DNA of 64,000 bases, taken from positions 248,001-312,000 of the forward strand of contig NZ_NNRI01000017.1 in assembly GCF_002270415.1 (NCBI RefSeq), written 5' to 3'. The DNA is from Mesorhizobium sophorae. Lineage in GTDB: Bacteria; Pseudomonadota; Alphaproteobacteria; Rhizobiales; Rhizobiaceae. This document shows positions 8,359 to 17,343 of this stretch, piece by piece; the first letter of the stretch is position 1; every line of letters begins with the position of its first letter. The notes under the pieces were generated by a model. That model had not been told where the DNA came from. It saw only the letters and a list, made by a program, of their open reading frames with translations, and did no database searches. The position numbers were made by a program, and so were the translations under genes.

Positions 8359-8375
8359 GACCCCAAAGAGGGGTC
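8359..8375. other. Short hairpin between regulator and kinase genes
   Basis: GACCCC-aaaga-GGGGTC lies just after the regulator stop. It has no T-run, so it is more likely a transcript-processing or attenuation element than a full terminator. Confidence 0.35.
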
Positions 8376-8428
8376 AGGCTCGCAGCCGTCGCTCGCCGAT
8401 CGAACTGGCCTTGGAATGACGGCAGAAG

Positions 8429-10516
8429 ATGACCGCTGAAACAGCAAACACGGATATGCAAGGGTTCAGGCAGGGCGCGGCAATGGCGGCCGTGCGCGTC
8501 GTTCGCCGGCTGCGCGAGGCCGGCGACTGGCAGCGCGAGATGGAGGGCATTCTCGAAACGCTCTGCCGGGCCATAGAATGCCAGCGCGGCATCCTGTTTC
8601 GCTTGCGCGAGCTGCCCGGCCAGGGCTTCGCCCAGTCGGTCGCCGCCTACTGGATCGACCCAGACTTCGGCGGAGAACTGGCCTCGCCAACCGTCATCAT
8701 GCAGTCGGTCGTCAATTCGGATCCGCTGCTGGAGCGGGTGGCCGAGGATGAACGGCAAGGCAAGATCTTCGCCGGTCACACGCGCGATCTCGAAGGCTTC
8801 CTGAGAACCGACTTCGAAAAGCAGAACATCAAGTCGTTCCTGTCGGTGTCGGTCTTCGCGCATGGCCATCTGTGGGGCACGCTGGCGGTCAATGACTGCG
8901 TCGACGAGCGCGACTGGACCGACGAGGAGGAGGCGACGCTGCACATCATCGCGCTCGCCATTGGTGACGCCATCGAACGATCGCCCTCCGACGCCCATGC
9001 CAGCGAGGTCATTCGCCGCACCATGCTGCAGGCCTCGCTCGACGCCATCATCGTCATCGACGAGGCCGGGTCGATCATCGAATTCAACCCTGCCGCCGAA
9101 AAGATGTTCGGCTTCCAGCGCAGCGACATCCTCGGCAAGGACCTGCTCGACACCGTCGTGCCCGAATACTACCGCAAGGGCTATTCTTCGGGCGCCGACT
9201 ATATGTCCGGCCGCGGCGCGCCTATGGTTGGCCAGCGGCTAGAGACCGTGACGCAGAATGCGGCCGGCGAGGTGTTTCCGATCGAGCTGACGGCGACCGA
9301 GATGCGGGTCGCCGATCGCCGACTGATCTTCGGCTCGATCCGCGATTTGCGCGATAGGCTACGCGCCGAGGAGGAGATCGGTCGCCAGCGCGAGAAGCTA
9401 CACCAGAACGAGAAGATGGCGGCGATGGGTTCGTTGCTGGCCGGCGTCTCGCACGAACTCAACAACCCGCTGGCCGTGGTGGTGGCGCAATCGACACTGC
9501 TGCACGAATTCGCCTCCGATCCGCAGACCAAGGTACGTGCCGAGAAGGTGCGCGCCGCCGCCGAGCGTTGCGGCCGCATCGTCAAGAGCTTCCTGTCGAT
9601 GGTCCGCCTTCACCCCGCCGCCCAAGCCGAGACCGATCTCAACCAGGTGATCCGCGCGGCCCTCGAGGTGACCGCCTATGGCGCGCGGTCGAGCGGCATC
9701 ATCATCGACACCGATTTCGCCGCCGGCCCGCTGCTGGCCATGGCCGACGCCGACCACGTGACGCAGGTGGCGGCCAACTTCCTCATCAACAGCCAGCATG
9801 CATTGGCCGGCATTGCCGGCGACCGGCTGATCAAGGTGCGGACGTTCCGCGACGACCGGGGCAACCCCGGCTTCTCGGTCGAGGACAATGGGCCCGGCGT
9901 GCCGGAAGCGATCCGGGGCCGCATCTTCGAATCCTATTTTACCACCAAGCCGGTCGGCGTAGGCACCGGCATCGGCCTGTCGATCTCGAAATCGATCATC
10001 GAGCGGCACAATGGCAATGTCTGGTTCGAGGAAGTGATACCGAGGGGAGCACGCTTCGTGGTCCAGCTGCCGGCCATTGCGGCCGGCGCCGCCAGTGCCG
10101 TCGAGAACCAGCCGCGCTCGAGCGGCTTGCGTCATGCCTTGATCATCGACGACGAGCCGGATGTCGCCGGCTCGCTCTCCGACATCCTCGAATTGATGGG
10201 CATCAAGTCGCGGATTGCACCCGTCTGGGAATCAGGCACCATCACCTTGGGCGGCCACATGCCGCCCGATATCGTCTTTTCGGACCTGCGAATGCCCGGC
10301 ATCAGTGGCATATCGATCTATCGCGAGCTGCTTGTCGAAAGGCCCGACCTGGCGCAGCGTTTCGTGCTGGTCACCGGCGACCTGATCGGCGCGAAAGCCG
10401 AAATCGAGGCCTTGCCGGCGCAGCAGCGGCCGCAGATCCTGGAAAAGCCGTTCAGCACTTTGGATGTACGCAGCGTGCTGTCCGCCATTGCCGAACAGGC
10501 GGCCTTGAAAGGATAA
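8429..10516 (+). CDS. Hybrid sensor histidine kinase (GAF-PAS-HisKA-HATPase-REC)
   Basis: A 695-residue cytoplasmic kinase. Order: GAF-like domain (~20-175), PAS domain (~185-305, IIVIDEAGSIIEFNPAAEKMFGF), HisKA with phospho-acceptor His342 (GVSHELNNPLAVV), HATPase (VEDNGPGVPEAI ... GIGLSISKSI) and a C-terminal receiver with Asp619 (DIVFSDLRMPG). It has no membrane segment, so it senses an internal signal. It sits 76 bases after the OmpR-type regulator and probably acts with it. The C-terminal receiver may tune the kinase or pass phosphate to a phosphotransferase protein not seen here. Confidence 0.92.
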   Translation: MTAETANTDMQGFRQGAAMAAVRVVRRLREAGDWQREMEGILETLCRAIECQRGILFRLRELPGQGFAQSVAAYWIDPDFGGELASPTVIMQSVVNSDPLLERVAEDERQGKIFAGHTRDLEGFLRTDFEKQNIKSFLSVSVFAHGHLWGTLAVNDCVDERDWTDEEEATLHIIALAIGDAIERSPSDAHASEVIRRTMLQASLDAIIVIDEAGSIIEFNPAAEKMFGFQRSDILGKDLLDTVVPEYYRKGYSSGADYMSGRGAPMVGQRLETVTQNAAGEVFPIELTATEMRVADRRLIFGSIRDLRDRLRAEEEIGRQREKLHQNEKMAAMGSLLAGVSHELNNPLAVVVAQSTLLHEFASDPQTKVRAEKVRAAAERCGRIVKSFLSMVRLHPAAQAETDLNQVIRAALEVTAYGARSSGIIIDTDFAAGPLLAMADADHVTQVAANFLINSQHALAGIAGDRLIKVRTFRDDRGNPGFSVEDNGPGVPEAIRGRIFESYFTTKPVGVGTGIGLSISKSIIERHNGNVWFEEVIPRGARFVVQLPAIAAGAASAVENQPRSSGLRHALIIDDEPDVAGSLSDILELMGIKSRIAPVWESGTITLGGHMPPDIVFSDLRMPGISGISIYRELLVERPDLAQRFVLVTGDLIGAKAEIEALPAQQRPQILEKPFSTLDVRSVLSAIAEQAALKG

Positions 10517-10551
10517 AAAGAGGCCCCCAGCCGGGCTCGTGGCAGGGGGCC
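10515..10551 (-). terminator. Rho-independent terminator, leftward
   Basis: GGCCCCC (10522-10528) pairs with GGGGGCC (10545-10551). Read leftwards it is followed by cTCTTTTTATCC, so it should end transcription of the - strand gene at 10642. Confidence 0.6.
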
Positions 10552-10589
10552 GAAGAAGAGCGCGCTGGAGGGAGCGCTCGGGGGAGGTC

Positions 10590-10640
10590 AGAGCATGATC
10601 CCAAAGAGGGAACCGGTTTTGGGATAAGGCTTTGACAAAA
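10590..10640. repeat. Short dispersed repeat (GAGCATGATC...ACCGGTTTT type)
   Basis: The sequence gagcatgatccc-aaagaggg-aaccggttttggg resembles a second short repeat class of rhizobia. A partial relative (gccggttttcgg...gatcatggtcaaa) lies at 37262. No coding potential is seen. Confidence 0.35.
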
Positions 10641-10641
10641 A

Positions 10642-11052
10642 TCAGAAAACGTTCGGCGTGCTGGTCAACGGCGCAGCATTGGCGATCATGCGGATCGCGC
10701 GGATCTTGTGCGCTCCTGACTGCTCGGCGATGGCGCGCAGGCAATCCATGCTCTCGGCGCCCCAGGCCTGCCCCTTGCAGGCGAAGTCGATCGTCGGCAT
10801 CGGCAGACGCGCGGTCCTGGTCGTCGTCTGCGCGCCGTCGACAAGGTTGGCTGGCGGATTCAACGAAGCGAAGGCCGGCCCAACTGTCGGCGCGAACGCC
10901 ATGCCGATGAAGGCGCAAACAGCCAGCAGAATGAACATAGCCATGGGATGGTCGCTGGCCTGCTGGCGCAGCGCCAGTTTCGGACGGCGGTCATCGCGCT
11001 CTGGAGCCTGGAGGAGGTGCTCGCCACGGGTCGTGTTGATTTTCGCATACAT
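10642..11052 (-). CDS. Hypothetical membrane-anchored protein
   Basis: A 136-residue protein of unrecognised family. ATG 11052 was chosen for its ribosome-binding site (AAGGGAACGGCG). A basic N-terminus is followed by one hydrophobic segment (MAMFILLAVCAFIGMAFAPTVG), then a C-terminal part with two cysteines (TIDFACKGQAWGAESMDCLRAIA) that may form a disulfide in the periplasm. It resembles conserved small rhizobial envelope proteins, but no function can be given. It is transcribed alone, and a terminator follows at 10515. Confidence 0.6.
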   Translation of the reverse strand: MYAKINTTRGEHLLQAPERDDRRPKLALRQQASDHPMAMFILLAVCAFIGMAFAPTVGPAFASLNPPANLVDGAQTTTRTARLPMPTIDFACKGQAWGAESMDCLRAIAEQSGAHKIRAIRMIANAAPLTSTPNVF

Positions 11053-11510
11053 CGCCGTTCCCTTCGCTGAGTTTCTTTTTGGTGATGAAACGAACTTAGC
11101 CGCACTTTGTAACCGGGCTAGGGTGGCGCAAGTCTGACAATGTAACCGGCCTGAAACAGTGTTTCGGGCAGAATCGGGCAAAACCGGTCACAGCGTTTCG
11201 CACATCCTCTCGAAGAATGAGTCTTCACCCGATTCCGGCCCTGATTGCTCTGGCCAAGCGCCGCCGCAGCGCGGCCCAAACCGACGACCGGCAAGCCCGT
11301 TCCGGCCCCTGCAAGGTGCTTTGTCCGCCGCTCCGTCCGCCTCGCAAAGTCGTGCCGGGACAGCGTCATTGAAAACGTAACTAACACCCGGATTCTCCGG
11401 GATTTTCCGGGCCGACAGCCGCGCAGATTCTGGCTCCAGACGACATCAAGATTCCGCCCCGGAAACCTTCCGATTTTCACAAGCCATTGCATTTCAATGA
11501 AAAATATGCT
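11053..11510. other. Intergenic region before the Rieske gene
   Basis: A 458-base stretch without a convincing gene. The part from 11460 is notably AT-rich and leads into the palindromic operator at 11511. Nothing else was recognised. Confidence 0.4.
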
Positions 11511-11534
11511 TTTATTGAATGAATATTCAATAAA
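11511..11534. promoter_or_regulatory. Palindromic operator, putative BetI-like repressor site 1
   Basis: TTTATTGAAT and ATTCAATAAA form perfect 10-base arms around GAAT, ending 15 bases before the Rieske start codon. The core TTGAA-N6-TTCAA recurs at 14310 and, with one mismatch, at 23101, the other two promoter regions of the island. A bound repressor here would block transcription or translation initiation. The likely binder is the TetR/BetI-like protein at 20914; this is inferred. Confidence 0.7.
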
Positions 11535-11549
11535 TAGAAGAGACGTTTT

Positions 11550-12752
11550 ATGAACCCGCACCTCCGCGACGTGGCGATCCCCAACGATTGGGACCGGCGG
11601 GGACTACCGGGCTGGAGTTACCATTCCGACGCCCTTCTCGAACTCGAGAAGGAGCACGTCTTCCGCAACCACTGGCAGATCGTCGGTCATGTCTCGGACA
11701 TCCCGAATGCAGGCGACTACCTGACCATGGACGTGGTCGGCGAACGCGCCTTGATCGTGCGCGGCAAGGACGGCGTCGTGCGCGGCTTCAACAACATGTG
11801 CCGCCACCGCGGCAGCCGCGTCGTCGCCCACAGCCAGGGCAATTGCAAGAACGCGCTGGTGTGCCCGTTCCATGGCTGGGTCTACAATCTCGACGGCACG
11901 CTGCGCGGTGCCGCGCGCCCGCGCTCCTTCCCCGATCTCGACAAGACCGAATTCGGCTTGATGCCGCTCGATCTGGAAATCTGGATGGGTTTCATCTTCA
12001 TCCGTTTCCGCAAAGGTGGGCCGCAGCCTTCGGTTGCCGAGCTGATGAAGCCGATCGAGCCGGAATTCGCGCATTACAACGCCGCCGACATGGTGCCCTC
12101 CTGGGGCATCTGGACCCAGAAGACGCCGGTCAACTGGAAGTCGGTTCGCGATGTCGACAATGAGGGCTATCACGTCGCCATGGCGCATCCCGCGCTGCAG
12201 GATCTCTATGGCGCCACCTATTTCGACGAGCCTTTCATCAACGGCGTGTCACGCTCCTTTGCCACCTACAATCCGCATGCCGGCCGCCGCTGGAGCGTCA
12301 AGAACTATGTCAAGATCGCGCCCGAGCCGACGCATCTGCCCGACTATCTGAAGAAGGCCTGGGTCTATTACGGCATCTTCCCCAATGCGGTCATTTCGGT
12401 GATGCCGGAATCGGTGCAGTTCTATCAGGAGTTTCCGCTGTCGACCGGGCAGACCCTGCTGCGCGGCGCCATCTACCGCTACCGCGACGAGAGCCGTGAG
12501 CAGGCCGCCGCCCGCTACCTCTCCTTCCGCATCGATCGCGACACCATGTCGGAGGACGTCCAGCTTTCGGTATGGTCGAACGAATCCATGCTGTCCGAGG
12601 CCTTCGAGGGCTTTTATCTCTCGGACCTCGAATATGGCGTGCGCACCCATCACGACCATCTGCGCAAGATGCTGCCGGTGCTGGGCCTGGAAACCGCGCC
12701 CGAGGAGAAGGACATGTGGAATCTGAACGACGCGCTCAGGTCGCGGTCTTAA
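11550..12752 (+). CDS. Rieske non-heme iron oxygenase, alpha subunit (quaternary-amine type)
   Basis: Ring-hydroxylating-type oxygenase of 400 residues. The Rieske [2Fe-2S] motif is C84-R-H86...C105-P-F-H108. The mononuclear iron site is H208-x4-H213 in DNEGYHVAMAHP. The residue that bridges the two metal centres is Glu205 where most family members have Asp. Glu here is reported for the carnitine oxygenase CntA, and related oxygenases demethylate or cleave quaternary amines. The gene is preceded by an operator shared with the polyamine-type transporter and oxidase genes, so an N-methylated amine is a likely substrate. No reductase partner is nearby. Confidence 0.88.
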   Translation: MNPHLRDVAIPNDWDRRGLPGWSYHSDALLELEKEHVFRNHWQIVGHVSDIPNAGDYLTMDVVGERALIVRGKDGVVRGFNNMCRHRGSRVVAHSQGNCKNALVCPFHGWVYNLDGTLRGAARPRSFPDLDKTEFGLMPLDLEIWMGFIFIRFRKGGPQPSVAELMKPIEPEFAHYNAADMVPSWGIWTQKTPVNWKSVRDVDNEGYHVAMAHPALQDLYGATYFDEPFINGVSRSFATYNPHAGRRWSVKNYVKIAPEPTHLPDYLKKAWVYYGIFPNAVISVMPESVQFYQEFPLSTGQTLLRGAIYRYRDESREQAAARYLSFRIDRDTMSEDVQLSVWSNESMLSEAFEGFYLSDLEYGVRTHHDHLRKMLPVLGLETAPEEKDMWNLNDALRSRS

Positions 12753-12772
12753 GGGCAGACGGCCATCAGAGG

Positions 12773-12797
12773 CCTCTCCCCGTGAAACGGGAGAGGG
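12773..12797. terminator. Hairpin between convergent Rieske and aminotransferase genes
   Basis: CCTCTCCCCGT and ACGGGAGAGG pair with one bulge around GAA. The position between two convergent stops suggests a bidirectional terminator, though no T-run follows. Confidence 0.45.
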
Positions 12798-12803
12798 GAG
12801 AAT

Positions 12804-14222
12804 TCACCCCCGCCACACGCCTTCTTTCGTCAGATCATCCATCGTGCGCGAAATGCCCTCGCGCAAGATGCCGACCATGTCGTCGATCTGCTCGCGCGTG
12901 ATGATCAACGGCGGCGACATCACGCACATGTTGATCAGCGGCCGGACCAGCAGGCCAAGCTCGTGGCAGTGCGCGTCGATGCGCTTGCCGACATTCTTGT
13001 CGAGTTGCAGCGGGTCCTTGCTTTCGCGGTCGGCCACGCATTCGACGCAGCCCATCAGCCCGAGGCCACGCACCTCGCCGACCAGCGGCAGCTCTTCCAG
13101 TGTCTTCAGTTGCGCCTGGAAATAGGGCGCGACGTCCCGTGTATGGGCAAGCACGCCCTCCTCGAGCAGATCGAGGTTTTTCAGCGCCACGGCGCAGCCG
13201 ATGGGATGGCTGGTATAAGTCAAGCCGTGGCCGAAGATCGCGTCCGGATGGTTCGACCGGCGCAATTCTTCCAGCAGCCGCTCCGAGATGATGACACCGC
13301 CGAGCGGGAAATAGCCCGAGGTGACCCCCTTGGCGAAGGTGATCATGTCGGGATCGATGCCGAACATGTCGCCCGAGGCAAAGACATGGCCAAGCCGGCC
13401 GAAGGCAGTCACCACCTCGTCGGAGACATAGAGGATGTCGTTGTCGCGGCAGATCTCGCGGATGCGCTTGAGGTAGCCGTCGGGCGGCACGACGACGCCG
13501 CCGGACGCCTGCACCGGCTCGCCGACGAAGGCGCCGATCTTCTCAGCGCCGACTCGGGCGACCGTGTCGCGGAACTGATCGACCAGGAAATCGGTGAAAG
13601 CGGCAAGGCTCATCCCTTGCGGGCGGCGGAACGGATCGGGCGAAGACAGCTTGATCACCAGCTCGTCGGCGCCGTCCATCCAGTCGTGGTCGCGCGGTCG
13701 GCCATTGAGCGAGGCCGACAGATAGGTCGAGCCGTGATAGGCGCCGCCCCGGCTCAGGATCAGCTTCTTTTCCGGCCGGCCGCGCACATTGTTGTAGAAC
13801 TGCATGAAGCGCAGCGCCGTCTCGACGGCCGAAGAGCCGCCGGTGGTGTAGAAGACATGGCTGAGATCGCCTGGCGCATGGCCGGCGATGCGCTGGGCAA
13901 GTTCCGCCGACGGCGCGTTCATCGTGTACCAAGGCGTGTTGTAGGACAGCGCCATCGCCTGGTCGTACATCACCCTGGCGAGTTCCTCGCGGCGGTGGCC
14001 GACATTGACGCACCACATGCCGGCGGGCCCGTCGATCAGCCGCTTGCCGGTGCTGTCGGTGATGTAGATGCCGTCGCCTTCGCCGATCAGCGTGCGCGCT
14101 TCGGCACCGGCCGAACCGGCATAGGGCCAGGGCTGGATGAGATGGCGCTTGGCCAGCTCGACGGCATCGTCATCGCCGACATCAGCCGTATCGCTAGCCC
14201 TCAGGTCTCTCACAGCAGCCAC
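12804..14222 (-). CDS. Class III PLP-dependent aminotransferase (omega-amine/polyamine type)
   Basis: Fold-type I aminotransferase of ~472 residues. The cofactor lysine is Lys298 (DMITFAKGVTSGY), with Asp268 (LYVSDEVVTAFGR) for the pyridine nitrogen and a phosphate-binding GGSSAVETALRF. The motif MWCVNVGHRREEL is shared with putrescine/polyamine:pyruvate aminotransferases such as SpuC, so it probably removes a terminal amino group from an imported amine. GTG 14222 was chosen for its GGAGG five bases upstream; GTG 14234 is possible. It is divergent from the ABC importer genes, with a shared operator at 14310. Confidence 0.88.
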   Translation of the reverse strand: MAAVRDLRASDTADVGDDDAVELAKRHLIQPWPYAGSAGAEARTLIGEGDGIYITDSTGKRLIDGPAGMWCVNVGHRREELARVMYDQAMALSYNTPWYTMNAPSAELAQRIAGHAPGDLSHVFYTTGGSSAVETALRFMQFYNNVRGRPEKKLILSRGGAYHGSTYLSASLNGRPRDHDWMDGADELVIKLSSPDPFRRPQGMSLAAFTDFLVDQFRDTVARVGAEKIGAFVGEPVQASGGVVVPPDGYLKRIREICRDNDILYVSDEVVTAFGRLGHVFASGDMFGIDPDMITFAKGVTSGYFPLGGVIISERLLEELRRSNHPDAIFGHGLTYTSHPIGCAVALKNLDLLEEGVLAHTRDVAPYFQAQLKTLEELPLVGEVRGLGLMGCVECVADRESKDPLQLDKNVGKRIDAHCHELGLLVRPLINMCVMSPPLIITREQIDDMVGILREGISRTMDDLTKEGVWRG

Positions 14223-14309
14223 AATCACCTCCACATCATCTCGTCCAATTTCTCTCGGGCATGAAATTCAGCGTCAAATGCCGGAAATGAGGGCTTTCTT
14301 CACTTCATT

Positions 14310-14325
14310 TTGAATGTCCGTTCAA
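14310..14325. promoter_or_regulatory. Putative BetI-like repressor site 2
   Basis: TTGAA-TGTCCG-TTCAA has the same arms and six-base spacer as the operator at 11511. It lies between the divergent aminotransferase and ABC importer genes, so it could control both. Confidence 0.65.
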
Positions 14326-14493
14326 TCAATATTACAGAAATAGCGCTTGATTTCAATCCGCCGATGCGCGCATGATCAAAGAAAGCCGGCAAGCCAAAAC
14401 AAAATTGGGAACAGGCGCCGGCGCCAGCACAATGGGATGCCGTATGGCGGGACAGTCCTAGCCAGCAACCGAGATCACACCCGGAGCCCTGCA

Positions 14494-15411
14494 ATGACGG
14501 CGGCGGCAGAAGGGTCGCCCCCGTGGCGCATGACGCGGGCCAGACGAAATGCCCTTCTGCAATCCGAACCCGTACAGGGCCTTGCCCTGATCAGCCCGAC
14601 CTTTCTCTACGCGCTCATCCTTCTCGTCCTGCCGATCCTGGTGGTCATTGCGCACTCCTTCTGGACGCAGAACTACCTGACCATCGACCGCACCTTCACG
14701 CTGGAAAACTACCGCATCGCGCTGACCGAGCCGATCTACCGCGATCTGTTGTGGCGCTCTCTCTACATCTCGCTGACGGTCAGCCTGTTCACGGTCATCC
14801 TGGCCTATCCGATCGCCTACTTCATTTCGTTCCACGGCGGTCGCCACAAGAGCCTGTGGTTGTTCCTCATCACCATCCCGTTCTGGACCAGCTATCTCCT
14901 GCGCGTCATGTCGTGGAAGGTCATCCTCGGCTACAACGGCGTCCTGAATTCGGGCTTGATGGGTCTCGGCATCATCGACGAACCGTCGACCGCCCTGCTC
15001 TACAACTCAAGCGCCGTCATCATAACGCTCACCCATGCCTGGGCGGCCTTCGCCATCCTGCCGATCTTTGTCTCGCTGGAAAAGGTCGACCGAACGCTGG
15101 TCGAAGCAGCCACCGATCTCGGCGACGGCCCACTACGCTCATTCTTGCGCGTGACCTTGCCGCTGTCGGCGCCAGGCGTGATTTCTGCGGCCTTGATCGT
15201 CATGATCCCGACCGTCGGCGACTATGTCACGCCGAAGCTGGTCGGCGGCAAGGACGGCGTCATGATCGCCAATGCCATCCAGGCGCAGTTCGGCAAGGCC
15301 TCCAACTGGCCGCTGGGCGCGGCCCTGTCCGTCACCACCATGCTGATCGTGACGCTGATGGCGGGCGCCACGGTGCTCATCATCCGCGCTCTGCAGAGGC
15401 TGGCGCGATGA
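14494..15411 (+). CDS. ABC transporter permease, PotB type
   Basis: First inner-membrane permease of a polyamine/opine-type importer, 305 residues with about six membrane helices (the first is LALISPTFLYALILLVLPILVVI). The EAA loop that contacts the ATPase is VEAATDLGDGPLRSFLRVTLPLSAPG. ATG 14494 follows GGAG; the frame extends upstream without hydrophobic content. It overlaps the next permease by four bases (ATGA), so the genes are coupled. Two PotD-like binding proteins encoded at 18614-20888 probably feed it. Confidence 0.9.
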   Translation: MTAAAEGSPPWRMTRARRNALLQSEPVQGLALISPTFLYALILLVLPILVVIAHSFWTQNYLTIDRTFTLENYRIALTEPIYRDLLWRSLYISLTVSLFTVILAYPIAYFISFHGGRHKSLWLFLITIPFWTSYLLRVMSWKVILGYNGVLNSGLMGLGIIDEPSTALLYNSSAVIITLTHAWAAFAILPIFVSLEKVDRTLVEAATDLGDGPLRSFLRVTLPLSAPGVISAALIVMIPTVGDYVTPKLVGGKDGVMIANAIQAQFGKASNWPLGAALSVTTMLIVTLMAGATVLIIRALQRLAR

Positions 15412-16232
15412 CGGCGGTGCGGCGTTTCCTGTCCGGCGGCTGGCTGCCGTCCTACGCGTTTCTCTACGTCCTGTTTCTCTACCTGCCGGTCATTTTCCTG
15501 CCGATCTTCTCGATCAACACGGCGGCGACCCCGAAGTTCCCGCTCTCCGGCTTCACCTTGCATTGGTACGAGGACCTGCCCCGAACCCCGGCACTGCTCG
15601 ACGCCGCCTGGAACAGCCTGATCGTCGGCGTGTCGGCCGCGGTTCTCTCCACCGTGCTCGGCATCCTCGCCGCCCGTTCGATCACCCGCTACCGCTATCC
15701 CGGCCGCCGCACCATCAACGGCCTGATCATGGCGCCGCTGGTTCTGCCCGAAGTCATCGTCGCCATCTCGATGCTGCTGGTGATGCTGCAGCTCGGCTTG
15801 AGCCTGTCGCTGTTCACCGTCGTTCTCGGCCATGTCCTGGTCTGCATCCCCTATTCGATGACGGTGCTGACCTCCGGCTTCGAGGGCTTCGACCGCAGCC
15901 TGGAGGAAGCCTCTGCCGATCTCGGCGAAAGCGCCTTTGGCACGTTCCGGCGGGTGACGCTGCCGATGGTGGCGCCGGCGATCATCTCCAGCCTGCTGGT
16001 CTGCTTCACCATTTCGCTGGACGAGTTCATCATCGCCTTCTTCCTCACCGGCACAGAGGCGACACTGCCGATCTACATCTGGGGCCAGTTGCGTTTCGCG
16101 GCGAAATTGCCCGGCGTGCTGGCGCTCGGCACGCTGTTGCTGGTTGCCTCCTTCCTGCTGATGACAATTGCCGAAATCCTGCGTCGCCGCGCCGCCAGAC
16201 GCACCCAGAACGAGGGAGGCCTCTATGCCTGA
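15408..16232 (+). CDS. ABC transporter permease, PotC type
   Basis: Second permease, 274 residues, with six predicted helices and an EAA loop (LEEASADLGESAFGTFRRVTLPMVAP). The order permease-permease-ATPase matches PotB-PotC-PotA. The start codon overlaps the upstream stop, and the 3' end overlaps the ATPase start by eight bases. The C-terminal tail is short and very basic (RRRAARRTQ). Confidence 0.9.
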   Translation: MTAVRRFLSGGWLPSYAFLYVLFLYLPVIFLPIFSINTAATPKFPLSGFTLHWYEDLPRTPALLDAAWNSLIVGVSAAVLSTVLGILAARSITRYRYPGRRTINGLIMAPLVLPEVIVAISMLLVMLQLGLSLSLFTVVLGHVLVCIPYSMTVLTSGFEGFDRSLEEASADLGESAFGTFRRVTLPMVAPAIISSLLVCFTISLDEFIIAFFLTGTEATLPIYIWGQLRFAAKLPGVLALGTLLLVASFLLMTIAEILRRRAARRTQNEGGLYA

Positions 16233-17343
16233 GCAGCCTCAAGTCGAGCGCTCGCAGTCCGATAGGCCAATGATCGAGATCCGCAACGTCACCCGCAGCT
16301 ATGGCGCGTTCAAGGCGCTCGACGACGCCTCCTTGACCATCAAAGAGGGCGAATTCTTTTCGCTGCTCGGTCCATCCGGCTGCGGCAAGACCACCCTGCT
16401 GCGCATGATCGCCGGTTTCGACAATCCGACCGGCGGCTCGATCTCGGTCGGCGGCCAGCCGATGGAAGGCATCCCGGCCAATCGCCGGCCGACCAATATG
16501 GTCTTCCAGAGCTATGCGATCTTCCCGCATCTCAATGTCGAGCAGAACGTTGCCTATGGGCTGAAGCGGCTCAAGCTGCAGGGCGGCGAGGAGAAACGCC
16601 GCGTCGAGGAAGCGCTGGCGCAGGTGTCGCTGACCGGCCTCGGCAAGCGTCTGGCAACCGAGCTTTCCGGCGGCCAGCGCCAGCGCGTGGCGCTCGCCCG
16701 TGCGCTGGTCATGCGGCCCAAGGTGCTGCTGCTCGACGAACCGCTGTCTGCGCTCGACAAGAAACTGCGCGAGCAGATGCAGGTCGAGCTGCGCCGCCTG
16801 CAGCAGGCCGTCGGCATCACCTTCGTGCTGGTCACCCACGACCAGTATGAGGCGCTCGCCATGTCCGACCGCATCGCCGTGATGTTCGGTGGAAAAATCG
16901 CGCAGGTCGCCTCGCCCAAGGAAATCTACCAGCGGCCGGTCAATCGCCAGGTCGCCGACTTCCTCGGCGGCATGAACTTCGTCAAGGCTGAGATCGTCGA
17001 GGAGAATGGCGCCTCATTGGTTGTCGACACGCTGGGCTTCGGCCGCGTCAAGACCGACAAGCCCAAGGCCTTCGTGCGCAATGGAGGCGCAGCCACGCTC
17101 GGCATCCGGCCGGAACGCCTGCGCGTGCTGTGGGACAACGCGACGGCCAAGTTCGAGGTCGCAGGCAAAGTCGTTGAACGCCACTATTTCGGCGAGATCA
17201 CCCATTTGATCGTCGAGATACCGGGCCTGGAAAAGCCGCTGTCAGTGACCGAGACCAACGATTTCGGCGCCGACGACATTCCGGTCGGCACCTCGATCCG
17301 CCTTGCCTACGATCCCGAAGCGCTGGTGGCGATGGCCGACTGA
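16225..17343 (+). CDS. ABC transporter ATP-binding protein, PotA type
   Basis: ATPase of 372 residues. Walker A is GPSGCGKTT, the signature LSGGQRQRVALARAL, Walker B VLLLDEPLSALD, and the switch histidine is in LVTHDQYEALAMSD. A C-terminal TOBE-like domain (~270-372) is present, as in PotA and other large importer ATPases. The start is supported by gagggagg. The 3' end overlaps the convergent amine oxidase gene by 37 bases, so long transcripts of the two units would be antisense to each other. Confidence 0.93.
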   Translation: MPEQPQVERSQSDRPMIEIRNVTRSYGAFKALDDASLTIKEGEFFSLLGPSGCGKTTLLRMIAGFDNPTGGSISVGGQPMEGIPANRRPTNMVFQSYAIFPHLNVEQNVAYGLKRLKLQGGEEKRRVEEALAQVSLTGLGKRLATELSGGQRQRVALARALVMRPKVLLLDEPLSALDKKLREQMQVELRRLQQAVGITFVLVTHDQYEALAMSDRIAVMFGGKIAQVASPKEIYQRPVNRQVADFLGGMNFVKAEIVEENGASLVVDTLGFGRVKTDKPKAFVRNGGAATLGIRPERLRVLWDNATAKFEVAGKVVERHYFGEITHLIVEIPGLEKPLSVTETNDFGADDIPVGTSIRLAYDPEALVAMAD

